Shown here piece after piece: positions 53,052 through 63,567 of a DNA stretch of 64,000 nucleotides. The stretch covers positions 2,294,001 through 2,358,000 of the forward strand of contig OZ037833.1 of assembly GCA_964035575.1 (NCBI GenBank), in the 5' to 3' direction. Position 1 is the stretch's first letter. Each line of letters begins with the position of its first letter. The notes under the pieces were generated by a model that ran no database searches, was not told the origin of the DNA, and saw only the letters and a list, made by a program, of their open reading frames with translations. This DNA comes from Rhynchopus sp. YZ270_cl-10. Lineage: Eukaryota > Euglenozoa > Diplonemea > Diplonemida > Diplonemidae. The position numbers and the translations under genes are program-made.

Positions 53052-56000
53052 ATGATGCGCCCGAAGGAAAACCTCCGCGCGATCATGCGGTTCAGCTCCC
53101 AGGACGATGTTGCCGACGACCTCTCTTCGGTGGGCACAGAACGCACAGAGAGTGTCATCCTCACCCCACGCACCTCTGCGATGCTGTGCGGCAGCCCTCC
53201 ACGAGGAAGCTCACGCAGAGCACTACCACGACTGAACAGCAACCCCAACGGGGAAGATAGACGTGGAGACCTAACACGGGTTATGAGTCATTCCCGTAGG
53301 GGAGTGCCTCGTACCTTCTCTGACCGTGGCTTTGCTGGGCATTCTGCGACCTTGGCGCGTATCCTGAATGATGTGCACTATGTGCAGGATGTAGGTGATT
53401 TGGTGCTTCTCGTCTCCCTCTGTGGTGATATCATCCATGAAGTGTTGGGAATGATGAAAAATAAAGTCGACGACGAAGAGGCAGCCATGGATATCACAAA
53501 GGCCACGCTTCTTGCAGAGAAGGTCGTCAACATTACCTCATGGTCGGTTCTACCAGAACTGCGGGAGACAGAAGAGATCGATAAGGACGTCGGTGTACAG
53601 ACCGACCTCGTGAAAGATGCAGGCATCATGGTGATCCCTGAGCTAGAGCTCGATGATATGCACAGCTCAACGAACAACAGCAGGTTGGGGACAGGGACGG
53701 TGAAGCTCTCTGCTGCGCAGTCGCCTTTGAATCGATCCCCCATTTCTTGTTCCCCTTCGTCAAGGAAGTTGAAGCCAGGGTTGTCACCTATTCGAAAGTT
53801 GCCTTCATTTACGGCAGGGTCGTTTCGGGTTGACAATTCTTCTTTATATTTTTCGGGCGCTTCGAAGGCGAATTTGAAGGAAAATTTGCCGAAAAACGAT
53901 CGATTAGATGGGTCTACTGTGATATCACCGGGTCCTGTCTCTCGGATGAGCCAAAAGAACTTGAATACATCCGCAGGCGCACAACAGCAACCAGGGATGA
54001 CACCACAGCTATCCTTCCTTGGCAAAAAACAGCTCTCCTTTGTCAAGCTAAACTCCCCTATGGACAATATGGACGACGACCACAGCAAAGACAAAATGGC
54101 TGCATCCGATGAATCAAATGACGGTGTAAACCCTGCATTCGAAGCCCCTTTACACCCCTTTGGAGAAACCTTCTTCCCCGACCCTTTGCAGGAAGGTGGT
54201 CTTGCTCGGTATCCTATTGATGACATCCATAAGTACGTAGGGATCTTTATTTTGCGTTGCACCGGGGAGGTGTGTATGTGGAATCCGAAGATGGTTGAGC
54301 TCACTGCAATACCCGAGACGGAGGCATGTGGGTGTCATATATCTGCTTTTCTGTTATCTTCGCAGGATCAAAACGAGGTTCTAGACCTAATGGAGCTTGC
54401 CATCTCAACAAAGGAGACTCAACAGACGAAGCTCTCCCTTGCCTGCCAGGACGGAGTCAACCGATGCGTCATCACCCTCACCCTCGTCTCCTCCATCTAC
54501 CCAGAAGGTGTCTACCTAATGTGCTACTGCCACGAAAGGGTTCCCACTGAAACAAAAATTGACTGCATCCTCTGGACCGTCCAAATGATGAAGAAAAATG
54601 TGTTTTCTCTCCCAGAAGGCCCCGAAACAAAAAAGGTGAAGGATGATTTGACAAAATTAGAGCGTGTCTGTGGGAGACAGGGAACCAAGGCGTGGGGTAG
54701 TGTGGTCATCGCAGACCTATTCGGCAGGCTTCTGACGCATTACAGAGAGGAGGCTGTGGAGGTTGGTGTAGAGCTTTGTGTGGGAGAGTTGGACCCATCG
54801 ATACCACCTGAGATTCAGACGGATGTGAAGCATATACCCCAGGTGTTAGGATATCTCATACACAATGGTGTGCGGTTCAACCAGAAGGGCGGGACGGTAA
54901 CGTTGTCTGTTGATAAGGAGGTCATTGAGATGCCGGATCTTAGCGGTGATGACACATCTAAGGTGCACGTTATTGTGTTCAAAATTGAGGACAACGGCCC
55001 CGGACTGCCAGAAGAAATGCTCAGCAAAGTGGACCACAGAATTAGCGAGGAGGATGCGGACCCTGCAGAGTCTGGACAGAAGGGGTTTGGGTTGATGATG
55101 ACGTCGCTGTTGGTGACGGAGTGTGGTGGGTCGCTTGACATTGCTTCTTCAAAGGATGGGACGGTTGCGAAAATTGTTATCCCCTTATTGATGGCAGAAC
55201 AGACGAACCATGCTTTAGACACCGAAACCTTCGAGCAGTCCACATGCACATCGGGGATAGGCGTGAAGGCATTGGTCATCCAACCTAACGCAGTCACCCG
55301 CGCTGCACTGTGCCACTATCTCTGGGCAAGGAAGTACGCAGTGTCCATCGCCTCCAGGGCAGAGGAGGTGTCGGACTTCAACGTCGACGTCATCATCCTG
55401 AACATCGAGGACGACCAGGCAGAAGGGAAGATCTTTGAAAAGCTGAAGACCGTGCCGAACGTAGAGTTGGTCCTCACTGCCATCAGTGTGGGCAACCAAT
55501 TCCGCGATGCGGCAAGCCAAAACGGAATGCGCGTCTTAGGCATCCCATTGAAGCCGCAGGACGTGAAAAGGGTGTTGAATGAGGTCGAAAAAGCGCTGCA
55601 AAACGCGCGCGATGAAAACGAAAAAATTGAGCAGGTCCGAAAGGCCTTCCGCGTCGAAGAGAACACCTGCCCATGGGAGCGCAAAAAGAAGATCGGCTCT
55701 GGCGCCTTCGGCGAAGTCTACGAAGCCGTGAACCTCATTACCAAAGGCGTCATGGCAGTCAAGGTTATACGAATAAAAAACCAAATCGACGGCGACGCCG
55801 AAGCCCTCGAAGCGCTGAATGAAGTCCAGGTTATGTTCCGTCTGCAACACCCGAACATCATACACTACTTCCACTCTCAACTGGAGGACAACGAAGGCGA
55901 GAAGCAACTGCTCATTTTCATGGAATTTGCCTCGGGCGGATCATTGCAGGAGAAGCTGAAGAAGAACGGTCCAATGAGCGTTGAGGAGGCTGCTGGGTAC

Positions 56001-56837
56001 ACCACGGATGTACTGCAGGGTCTGCACTACCTGCACAGCAACAACATTATACATCGTGATATCAAGACTGCGAACATCCTAATCGTCGTCACCCCAGAGC
56101 GAGGCGAGGTCTGCAAAGTCACCGACTTCGGCACTGCAAAGGAAGTAGGCAAACGCGAGGGCGAAGACGACGACGGCCTCGCTCGCTCCCTCAAGGGCAC
56201 ACCAAACTTCATGGCCCCTGAGGTCATGAACGAACAGCCCTACTACTCCAAAGCAGACATCTGGTCTGTCGGCTGCCTCGTTCTCGAACTGCTCACCGGA
56301 AAGCTCCCTTTCTCTCACATCTCCGAAAACCCTTGGAACGTCATCCGCTACGTTTGCTCCCTTTCCACCCCACCAAAAGAAGGCGAGGAAGAAGAGAAAG
56401 AGCAAGAGAAAGAAGAGGACAAAGAAACCCCTCCGGTCGACTTTGGGCCATATACCTTCAATGAAAATACGTTGCAGTTTTTGAATTCGTCAGTGGTGGT
56501 GGATCCGACGTTGAGGCTGCCGTGTACAGAGCTGTTGTCGCTGCCGTTTATTGTGCATGGATCTGCGGAATTAATCAAAATGTATAAAAGGGTTTCGATT
56601 TGTCCAAATTCGTTGAAGCTTCGGTCTACAAAATTGGTGTTTGGTGACAAATGGAAGGATGAAGAGGAGAGCAGAGACTCTTCTGATGGCTTCTCCGGAT
56701 GGGGTTCCGATGGCGACAACGACGGCAGTGTCAACAAAACCAAGAAAAAGTCTTCCATGCCCTTCGGGGAATTCTCCTGGAAACGGAAATCCGAATCCCA
56801 TTCCAAAGGTCTTCACGACAAAGCGACGTCTCTGTAG
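53052..56837 (+). CDS. PAS / HATPase / pseudo-receiver / STE11-like kinase fusion
   Basis: 1261 aa, no intron. Order: disordered Ser/Pro-rich N-terminus; PAS-like region about 393-490 (VGIFILRCTGEVCMWNPK); HATPase_c about 550-715 with N-box YLIHNGVRFNQ, G1 DNGPGLP and G2 GFGLMM; receiver-like region about 736-850; protein kinase about 873-1180 with IGSGAFGEV, VAIK-type MAVKVI, HRDIKTANILI, DFG and MAPEV, closest in style to MAPKKK/STE11. No phosphoacceptor His is seen before the HATPase. The receiver's expected Asp is Asn (DVIILNIED). So the two-component half looks non-phosphotransferring and may act as a nucleotide- or ligand-sensing regulator of the C-terminal Ser/Thr kinase. An acidic Glu/Lys run interrupts the kinase C-lobe (EEEEKEQEKEEDKE). 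Confidence 0.88.
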   Translation: MMRPKENLRAIMRFSSQDDVADDLSSVGTERTESVILTPRTSAMLCGSPPRGSSRRALPRLNSNPNGEDRRGDLTRVMSHSRRGVPRTFSDRGFAGHSATLARILNDVHYVQDVGDLVLLVSLCGDIIHEVLGMMKNKVDDEEAAMDITKATLLAEKVVNITSWSVLPELRETEEIDKDVGVQTDLVKDAGIMVIPELELDDMHSSTNNSRLGTGTVKLSAAQSPLNRSPISCSPSSRKLKPGLSPIRKLPSFTAGSFRVDNSSLYFSGASKANLKENLPKNDRLDGSTVISPGPVSRMSQKNLNTSAGAQQQPGMTPQLSFLGKKQLSFVKLNSPMDNMDDDHSKDKMAASDESNDGVNPAFEAPLHPFGETFFPDPLQEGGLARYPIDDIHKYVGIFILRCTGEVCMWNPKMVELTAIPETEACGCHISAFLLSSQDQNEVLDLMELAISTKETQQTKLSLACQDGVNRCVITLTLVSSIYPEGVYLMCYCHERVPTETKIDCILWTVQMMKKNVFSLPEGPETKKVKDDLTKLERVCGRQGTKAWGSVVIADLFGRLLTHYREEAVEVGVELCVGELDPSIPPEIQTDVKHIPQVLGYLIHNGVRFNQKGGTVTLSVDKEVIEMPDLSGDDTSKVHVIVFKIEDNGPGLPEEMLSKVDHRISEEDADPAESGQKGFGLMMTSLLVTECGGSLDIASSKDGTVAKIVIPLLMAEQTNHALDTETFEQSTCTSGIGVKALVIQPNAVTRAALCHYLWARKYAVSIASRAEEVSDFNVDVIILNIEDDQAEGKIFEKLKTVPNVELVLTAISVGNQFRDAASQNGMRVLGIPLKPQDVKRVLNEVEKALQNARDENEKIEQVRKAFRVEENTCPWERKKKIGSGAFGEVYEAVNLITKGVMAVKVIRIKNQIDGDAEALEALNEVQVMFRLQHPNIIHYFHSQLEDNEGEKQLLIFMEFASGGSLQEKLKKNGPMSVEEAAGYTTDVLQGLHYLHSNNIIHRDIKTANILIVVTPERGEVCKVTDFGTAKEVGKREGEDDDGLARSLKGTPNFMAPEVMNEQPYYSKADIWSVGCLVLELLTGKLPFSHISENPWNVIRYVCSLSTPPKEGEEEEKEQEKEEDKETPPVDFGPYTFNENTLQFLNSSVVVDPTLRLPCTELLSLPFIVHGSAELIKMYKRVSICPNSLKLRSTKLVFGDKWKDEEESRDSSDGFSGWGSDGDNDGSVNKTKKKSSMPFGEFSWKRKSESHSKGLHDKATSL

Positions 56838-57899
56838 ACTGTAGAAGCAAAACAGAGGGCTTCTTTTCTAAGAAAACCCTATGTCTCAGGGGGGTGATGT
56901 GGACTTTCTTTACACAGGGTCCGAAAAGGGGTGGGGTTTCAAAAAAAAATAGTGGAGTTCATCCTCGGGTGTCTACTAATACAACCAAGTTTTCAAAAAA
57001 AAGTAAATGCATTGTCACTACAAGGGATGATACCAGTAAAAAAAAACTGTTGAGGTTTCTTTAGTGTGGTGGCAAGAGAGCGAAGTAACGAATGTGTGGT
57101 CAAAGGGGAGGGATGAGTGGATGTGTTTAATGATAATCATTTATGGGCAATATTCCTGCGCTGATTGTCAAATGGTGATTCATCTCGGTGTAAAGACTTC
57201 CTCGAACTTTATGTTTGCACAGAACCGAGGGAAAAAATTTTCCGGCAGGTGTAAAGTAATTGTGTACACAACAAGATAAAAAAAAAAAAAATGGTTGTGT
57301 ATACACAACCCGTCCTCACACAAGCGATGGTCGAAACTACAAAAAACCAGAAAACAGAAGCAAATAACCCTGCGAAATGGCCTCACCCATAATGACCCTG
57401 GGGAAAATGCTTCCGCTGATTTCCCATTGTCCAAAAAAATTCTATTGTCCCCCTACAAAGATGACCTGTAGTTTCATCTTTCACTAAACTTTCTCTATTT
57501 ATTTCTCTTGTGTTTTCTCTCTTTGCCTTAAGTATACGACGATGAGACCCGACACTTCAATTTTAAGATCCACTCCCCCCCCCTTCTCCTTCACCCCCTC
57601 TTCCTCCCCCCCCAAATCCCGCACCCAGGAAACCCCTCTCCCCCCTCCCACCACCCACTACAATACAATACACAAACCATAACGAGCCCTCCCTCTCATT
57701 TTTCTCTCTTTTCACCGTTTTCACCTCATTTTTCGACCATTCTTTTTGGAAATATGAAGTTATAGCCGCCCCATTTGATTGTATTTTTTTCTTTTTTCTT
57801 TTCTTTTCCCCCCAAAAACGTTGTTTAATTCCATCTGTTTCTCCCTCTCTTATTTGGGGGCTTCTTCTTCTTCAGTTTCCTCTTTCAGAGAATCCCTTT
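56838..57899. other. Intergenic and leader region before the phosphatase gene
   Basis: No gene. It holds a family-2 dispersed element, C-rich stretches (57570-57660) and a long pyrimidine tract ending TCTTTCAG, 11 nt before the ATG: the clearest acceptor-like site next to a start codon in the window. Confidence 0.5.
56952..56998 (+). repeat. Dispersed element family 2, intergenic copy
   Basis: TAGTGGAGTTCATCCTCGGG then TGTCTACTAATACAACCAAG; nearly identical to the WD40 intron 4 copy. Plus strand like its neighbours. Confidence 0.75.
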
Positions 57900-60536
57900 A
57901 TGTCCTTCTCTAACGAAGCAAAGCTTCGGAAGGGTGTAGATTTTGATATGAATGTAAAGTTCTATTCTGTGTCTACCCTAGGTGGAACGGGGAATGGGAA
58001 TGGTAGTGTTGCAAGCCCTTTGAAACCACCTACAGCACATGCCGCCTCCATTTCCCCAGCAGCGTCACCGCCTAACCCTCGCGGACGAGGCTCCCCAGCA
58101 CCATCTAACACTCTGACCTCATCCCCGACACCGTTCGGGTCGTTCACACGAAGCCCTTCAAACCCTTCGTCTCATATGCCACCACCCAGACGTAATAGAG
58201 AACCCCGCAACAACACTCCCCCGGTCACTTCTCCGCAGAACCATGCTCCTCCAACCAGAGCTTCGTCTTACAACATGGGAAGTACGTACTCCCATTTCCC
58301 AAAGACCAGCAGTAATGGAAGCAGTAGTGGGATGCGAAATGGTGGGGATAAAAATGGGTCGTACGAAGCAATGGGGTTTGTTCCGACGATGAGTATGCAG
58401 TCGAGTCATATGGAGGAGTTGGATGTATCATTTCCTCCGGATTCTCCACAAAGTGTCAGCGACTTTGGTGGGGAATATCACAACACCGCTTCAAACGCAA
58501 AGCACGACATAGAAAGCGAAGAATATCGGAATACCTGCAAAGGGAAGGTCTACAGAGTGCTGTCGTCCGCACCGTTTCAGGTCTTTTACATCTTTCTTTT
58601 GATCGGTGATTTGACAGTTCTCGCAATATCCTATTGGGCCGAAGCAGAAAGAGACAATCTTGTAAAACCACTGCACATAGTGACCTTCACTGATGCCTGC
58701 ATCTTCTTAGCAGAGTTGTGTCTGCGTGCTTGGTCTATGGGGTGTAGTGCGTTCTTTTATGGTCGTAACAAATGGATGCAGCGGTTTGAAACGGTGGTCC
58801 TCACTGCGTGCTGTGTGGTGGAGTTGATCACATTGATGGAGGACTATGGTGAGGTTATTCGGGGGATTTCTCCGGCGTTGTTGATATTTTTGAGGATTTT
58901 GCGGATGTGTCGGTTTTGCCGTTCGGTGTTAGTGGCGGTTGAGGTTGTGCGTGGTACGTCATCCGCTGCGCGTGGCTCTGTCTCAGGTAAACGCAAGCGG
59001 CATGTAACAGCGAAGTACGACCTAGACCTTGCCTACGTCACACCACGTATCATCGCCATGTCATGGCCCGGGCAAGGCAAAGAGGAGTTCTACCGCAACC
59101 CCCTGCACGTGGTAGAAAGTTTCCTAAGAGAGGAGCACCCAGACGGCTTCCGTGTCTTCAATCTGTGTCGTGAAAGGCATTATGACCCACAAAAATTTGA
59201 TGGTAGAGTTGAACGCTTTAAAATGGATGATCACAACGCAACGAATCTTGGGATGTTGGTCGATTTTTGCAAGACTGCAGACAAATGGATCAAGGAGTCG
59301 CCTAACAACGTTATTGTAGTGCACTGCAAGGCAGGGAAGGGGAGGACCGGGACCTGCATTTGCTCTTATCTTATGTACTCAGGGCAGGCGGCGACGGCTT
59401 CTGATGCAATGAAGATGTTTGCTGAGGCGCGTGCGGAGAAGGGGTTTTCGGGGGTGCAGAGCCCTTCGCAGGAACGATATTTGCGGTACTTTGAGACGTG
59501 GATGAATAAGCTTGACCAGAAGATGCCTACGTCGCGATGGAAGATCTCGAACATCACGTTGTCCGCACTTCCAAAGAATGTGTTAATAGACCTGAGCAAG
59601 CTGTGGCTTGTCATCATGGACGGTGAGTCAGGGGACATCGTCTGGTGCAGCTCCTCCTGCGCCGTCAGCATAGACGACACTCCAGAGAAGGTCGACGGAG
59701 ATGATGTCAGAAAAGAGAAAAAAATTGTCCCCGTGCCGGCCGCACCCACAGGCGACGAAGGCTACGTGGTGCACGTCAGCTTCAATGGTCAAGTCACAGA
59801 CTACACACCAAAACAGTACTACGCATACTTCGAGAAAGAACGTTCCGCACCAAAGGGCGCTGTCTCGATATCATTCAATGTGCAAAAGCTTGCGGCAAGA
59901 CGAGGTATGTGGGTAGAATGTGTTTGTTGATGATTTTTCTCCCTCTTAGAAACCCGAATAATATAGACAACGTTTTATCGCCTGATGCCAACTATTTTCT
60001 TCCTCTCTCCAAATTCTTGCGTCAAAATTCAGATCTCGCACTGTTTTTTTGGATGCGTTCAACGAAAATAATCTTCCCCTTTCCTAGTCGAATTATCAAG
60101 ATCAGGTAGCGACCGTAAAAATCGGGGGTTTTTTTATACCTACAAGAGCAGCTGGAAGGAGAAATAGTTGCTCCGATACGGTCGCCAATCACCCCCCTCC
60201 AACATTGTGCAATCAACGAGAAAACCTTTTTCCCTTTTACCTTACCCTATCAGAGTTACTATTTCTATGCCCTACGCTAAAGATTATATCTTAATCATTT
60301 CTTTCACAGGGGATGTCAGGTTTCACTGGTTTTTCGCAGAAGAGTCATGTCAAGTGCAAGTCAAAAATGCGTTATGGTGGATGTGGCTCAACGTCAGCAT
60401 GCTCGAGGTGAACTGTCCGAACAAAGAATGTACCTTGAATTTCCCAAGGGCAAAGATTGATGGCGCACACAAACGAAAACATGAAAAGAAATATCCAGAG
60501 AGCTTTGGCGCCGCGTTTCAGTTTAAGAGGGAGTGA
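57900..60536 (+). CDS. Voltage-sensing PTEN-type phosphoinositide phosphatase
   Basis: Exons 57900-59904 and 60310-60536, 743 aa. An approximately 200-residue Ser/Pro/Asn-rich cytosolic N-terminus is followed by four membrane segments: S1 FQVFYIFLLIGDLTVLAISY (about 226), S2 around TFTDACIFLAELCLRAW, S3 ETVVLTACCVVELITLMED, and S4 LLIFLRILRMCRFCRSVLV with Arg at every third position (four). After a basic linker comes a PTEN-type phosphatase: FRVFNLCRERHYDPQKFDGR, DDHNATNLGML and the P-loop HCKAGKGRTG (about 475-484), identical to PTEN. A C2-like domain is completed by exon 2 (DVRFHWFFAEES...LWWMWLNVSM). The architecture is that of Ci-VSP/TPTE. The Ala in the P-loop, where Ci-VSP has Gly, suggests PTEN-like 3-phosphatase preference. 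Plasma membrane location is inferred. Confidence 0.92.
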
Positions 60537-61010
60537 CTTGAGGTTGGGGGATGGGGGGCAACAACAATGCCAAACCGCGCCTTTCTTGGTGTGTTCTGTG
60601 TTCTGTCTTATGTCTTATGTCTTGTGTTTGTTTATGTTTTATGGCGTTTGTTTTTTTGATTTTGATATTTATTCTAGAACGCACACTGTCGTTTTTCTGT
60701 ACTAAAAATGTTGTCTATTCGACGCAAAAATAAGTAAATGTCTGCTCGTAGTTTCAACAGTTTTAAGATGCGTTTGCACTTGAAATTTTCTCTTTTAGTT
60801 CATATTTCAGTACATCACATTCCGCACTGTTTTGTATCAAATTCTAGAAGAGGCTATCGCAGCAAGAAGGGGATATTAATGAGATGGGTTGGGAGGGTGT
60901 TTCTTGTGTTGTCTTCACAGATTTGTTTCTCTGTTCTTTCGTACGTTCAAAACAAAACAGGTTTCTGGGGTTTTTTTTTAAAAGGTGGTGCATTTAGTGC
61001 ACCCTATTGT
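60537..61010. other. 3' flank of the phosphatase gene
   Basis: No gene is supported. T-rich with TCTTATGTCTTATGTCTTGTG repeats near 60603. The region before the TIR element has no recognisable signal. Confidence 0.4.
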
Positions 61011-62100
61011 CATACAATGCAACGAGGCCGGGTACGCCTGAAAATACTCGTATCTGGAAAATATATCTGAGGCGTGCCTGAGGCGTGCCTGAGGCGTACT
61101 CGGGATTAGTTACGTTTAAGTACGCCTCAGGCACGCCTGAGTATATATCAACGCATACTTGCGTTTCAGGCGCCTGGTGTGCATTTTTTCCCCGCAAAAA
61201 GGGCCTATGATGCATTTCCGGAGCGATCTAAAAAAATTCCGGGGTCGGACAATTTTTTTAGCAAAAAATGCGTGACTTTAAGTTTGCACGAAAAATCAGG
61301 GGAAAGTATACCCGGTTTCATATTTCTGCTGATACATAAAATTATTATGCACAGGTCATCACGTTTCTAAAGCATGCCATGTATTTCCTCCGCCCCCTGA
61401 AATGTGCTGAAATCAACTTTCGGTGTCCTGCTGAGAAAATTGCGGGGTCGCAAGATATTTTTAGTGGGAAAATATCATGGTTACTGCTTACAGTAAACTG
61501 CCTCCTAAAAAGAGGCTTCGCAGAAGATGAGTCATACCTCGGGTATGTGTAAAAAAGTCCGTTGGTCACCCCATAGTTGTACTAAAAATAGAGCTGTGGT
61601 CTGTGGATCAAGGAGGCCTGTGTAAAATTCTGGGATCTCGATGGGATCTCTCTAGCGTTAGAGGGTCCAGCCTTGTATGAGAGCCTCTTCCGTCTTGCAT
61701 CAAGTTGGGCCTCGAAGGGACCCAGTCGAAAAGCACCCCCGAGATTTGTTTCCAATGATTCTTGAATCAATGAAATACCCGAAGGTACCACCAAAATATA
61801 TATCATCAGCACCAAGGCTTAGCGAACCCTTTTCATTTTTTCGACTCGCTCGGTCCACAGGCACATTTTTCATCGCGCGACCCCGCATTTGAAAGATTTT
61901 GCTACCTCTGAATCGAAAACCACAAAATTTGGGGGTAAATACTTTTTTGTTCATGACCAAAATGCTGGTAAGAAATATAAATATACTCAGGCGTGCCTGA
62001 GGCGTACTTAAACGTAACTAATCCCGAGTACGCCTCAGGCACGCCTGAGTATTTATTTTCAGGCCTTGGCGAGGCCGACTCGGCCTCGTTGCATTGTATG
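61011..62100. mobile_element. Non-autonomous TIR element with hairpin-bearing ends
   Basis: 1090 bp. Both ends begin CATACAATGCAACGAGGCCG and stay similar for about 130 bp (with an indel), flanked by a 6-bp duplication TATTGT (61005-61010 and 62101-62106). Each end contains an 18-bp stem, GGCGTGCCTGAGGCGTAC and its complement, around a 20-base loop (61082-61137 at the left). The interior has no coding capacity. Superfamily is unclear; a 6-bp duplication is uncommon. Confidence 0.8.
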
Positions 62101-62435
62101 TATTGTACCTTCTATGCGAATTGATAAAATAATATGGGAAGCGCAAATAATGGAGAAAATAATAGCTGTGAATCGTATCGTATGATTCTAGTTTTATAAA
62201 CAAAATGAAATTTGTTTTATTGTGAAATGTTGTGTCTTATAGTTATGAGATGAGGGGCGGTTCACATCGTCACAGCAACCCCTCAAACGAAAGAAAACGA
62301 AACCAATCAAAAAAATAAACACTATCTCGCCCCAGCCAGTTTTTTGCCCTCAGTCATAACTCCCGATGTATTTTTTCTCTTCCGGGACGTCTATTACTGC
62401 AAGAAAGGGAAAAAAGGACATTTCCCCCTAAAAAT

Positions 62436-62500
62436 GTGTGTGCACGAGAGGCACATTCATCTTTACTGCTAAGCATGAGAGGCTTAGTATCCTTTTTACC
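62436..62500 (+). repeat. Dispersed element families 5 and 4, adjacent copies
   Basis: TGTGTGCACGAGAGGCACAT then TCATCTTTACTGCTAAGCAT and GAGAGGCTTAGTATCC. The run of family-5 into family-4 words suggests the two are halves or variants of one element. Confidence 0.5.
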
Positions 62501-63047
62501 AACTTTTTGTTTTTTTCCCCCGCGAACTTTTTTTGTTGCACCGATCGTCTACTGAGGGGGAGTCCGGTACAGCAAGGCATTGTACTTCAAAAAGAACCAC
62601 AAATTGTCCTCAACTGGAGCTTTTATTATTATTATTTTTTGAAAGTACGGGCTTTGTATTTGAAGTCACATTTTTTGGATTTGTGGGGTCTGTTGCGCTT
62701 TTTTTTTTTTGTGGTTTTATCTATCCAAGCAACAGTGTTCACCGAACTGAGTAACGACCTTCAAGCACACCTTCAATGGATCTAGTTTTGGCAGCGACCT
62801 GCTCCTGACGAACGCCTTGGTGCAAAGGAACTAACTGCTGTGGTCGAACTCAATTCCTTTGATGACTCGAGGCCCCACCTTCCACCTGCTGTGTGATGTT
62901 CTCCTGTACCCTGCACCGTCGCTCCTGAAGGATGTGACATTTGAGTGCATTCCCCGCTGGGTGATTGTCGCAACAAAACGAAAAGAAAAGAAAAAAAAAG
63001 TACACAAGCAAACTCTTTGAATCAGTCTGCTCATCTTCAAATTTGAC

Positions 63048-63145
63048 AAGATGTGTATGCAGGAAGGCATATTCATCTGTTTCAAAAAAAAAATTCTGAC
63101 GATTGAAAAAATGTACGCACTCATGTGCGGCATATTCGTTTTCTG
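63048..63145 (+). repeat. Dispersed element family 5, two tandem-like copies
   Basis: GATGTGTATGCAGGAAGGCA, TATTCATCTGTTTC, then about 45 bp on ATGTACGCACTCATGTGCGG, CATATTCGTTTTC. Both plus strand. Confidence 0.45.
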
Positions 63146-63166
63146 AACATTATCCACCCATTCTGT

Positions 63167-63215
63167 TAGGTGACTAAGCGCACAGCGAAACTTAGGTTCA
63201 TCTTGCAATATTTTT
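63167..63215 (+). repeat. Dispersed element family 4, copy
   Basis: TTAGGTGACTAAGCGCACAG, CGAAACTTAGGTTCATCTTG, CAATATTT. Best match to 34543-34590. Confidence 0.6.
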
Positions 63216-63567
63216 TTCCCCCCTCTCTAGTACCTGCGTGTGTCGGTGGAGGCGTTTGCACTTTCTCTTTTTTTTTCTTCTATTTTCGCGGCAGCTGTTT
63301 TCCCCCCCAAATCTTATGAGCTACATCTGTCTGTCCCTCCATTACCACATCTCCCGCCGTTTTTTCCCTTCTTTTTTTTTAAAGATGTGCGTGCGTCGCG
63401 AAAACCCATCTTTCCAAATTTTCTTTTAGTGCGAAATTATTATTTGTTTTCTTCCAGCGATTTTTTTTTTTCGGCAAAAAAAATTCACGCGCATTGCAAA
63501 ACAAAACCAAAACCAAATTAGGGGATGAAAGTTGTGTGGATTTATTCAATGAATCCTATAACTACAT

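Larger units (their letters stand above)
62101..63567. other. Gene-free region with several dispersed elements
   Basis: No gene is supported. Dispersed elements lie at 62436-62500, 63048-63145 and 63167-63215, and a weak family-3 3' end lies at 62643-62675 (GGGCTTTGTATTTGAAGTCA). A stretch at 62800-62960 is of more even composition and could be an exon, but no complete frame or domain is visible. Confidence 0.45.

Noticed and set aside
61582-61960. Short frames inside the TIR element at 61-62 kb
   Set aside because: Below 90 aa, overlapping on both strands, no domain; treated as non-coding filler of a non-autonomous element.
62782-62976. Possible exon near 62800-62960
   Set aside because: Composition is more gene-like than its surroundings, but frames are short on both strands and no family features appear.
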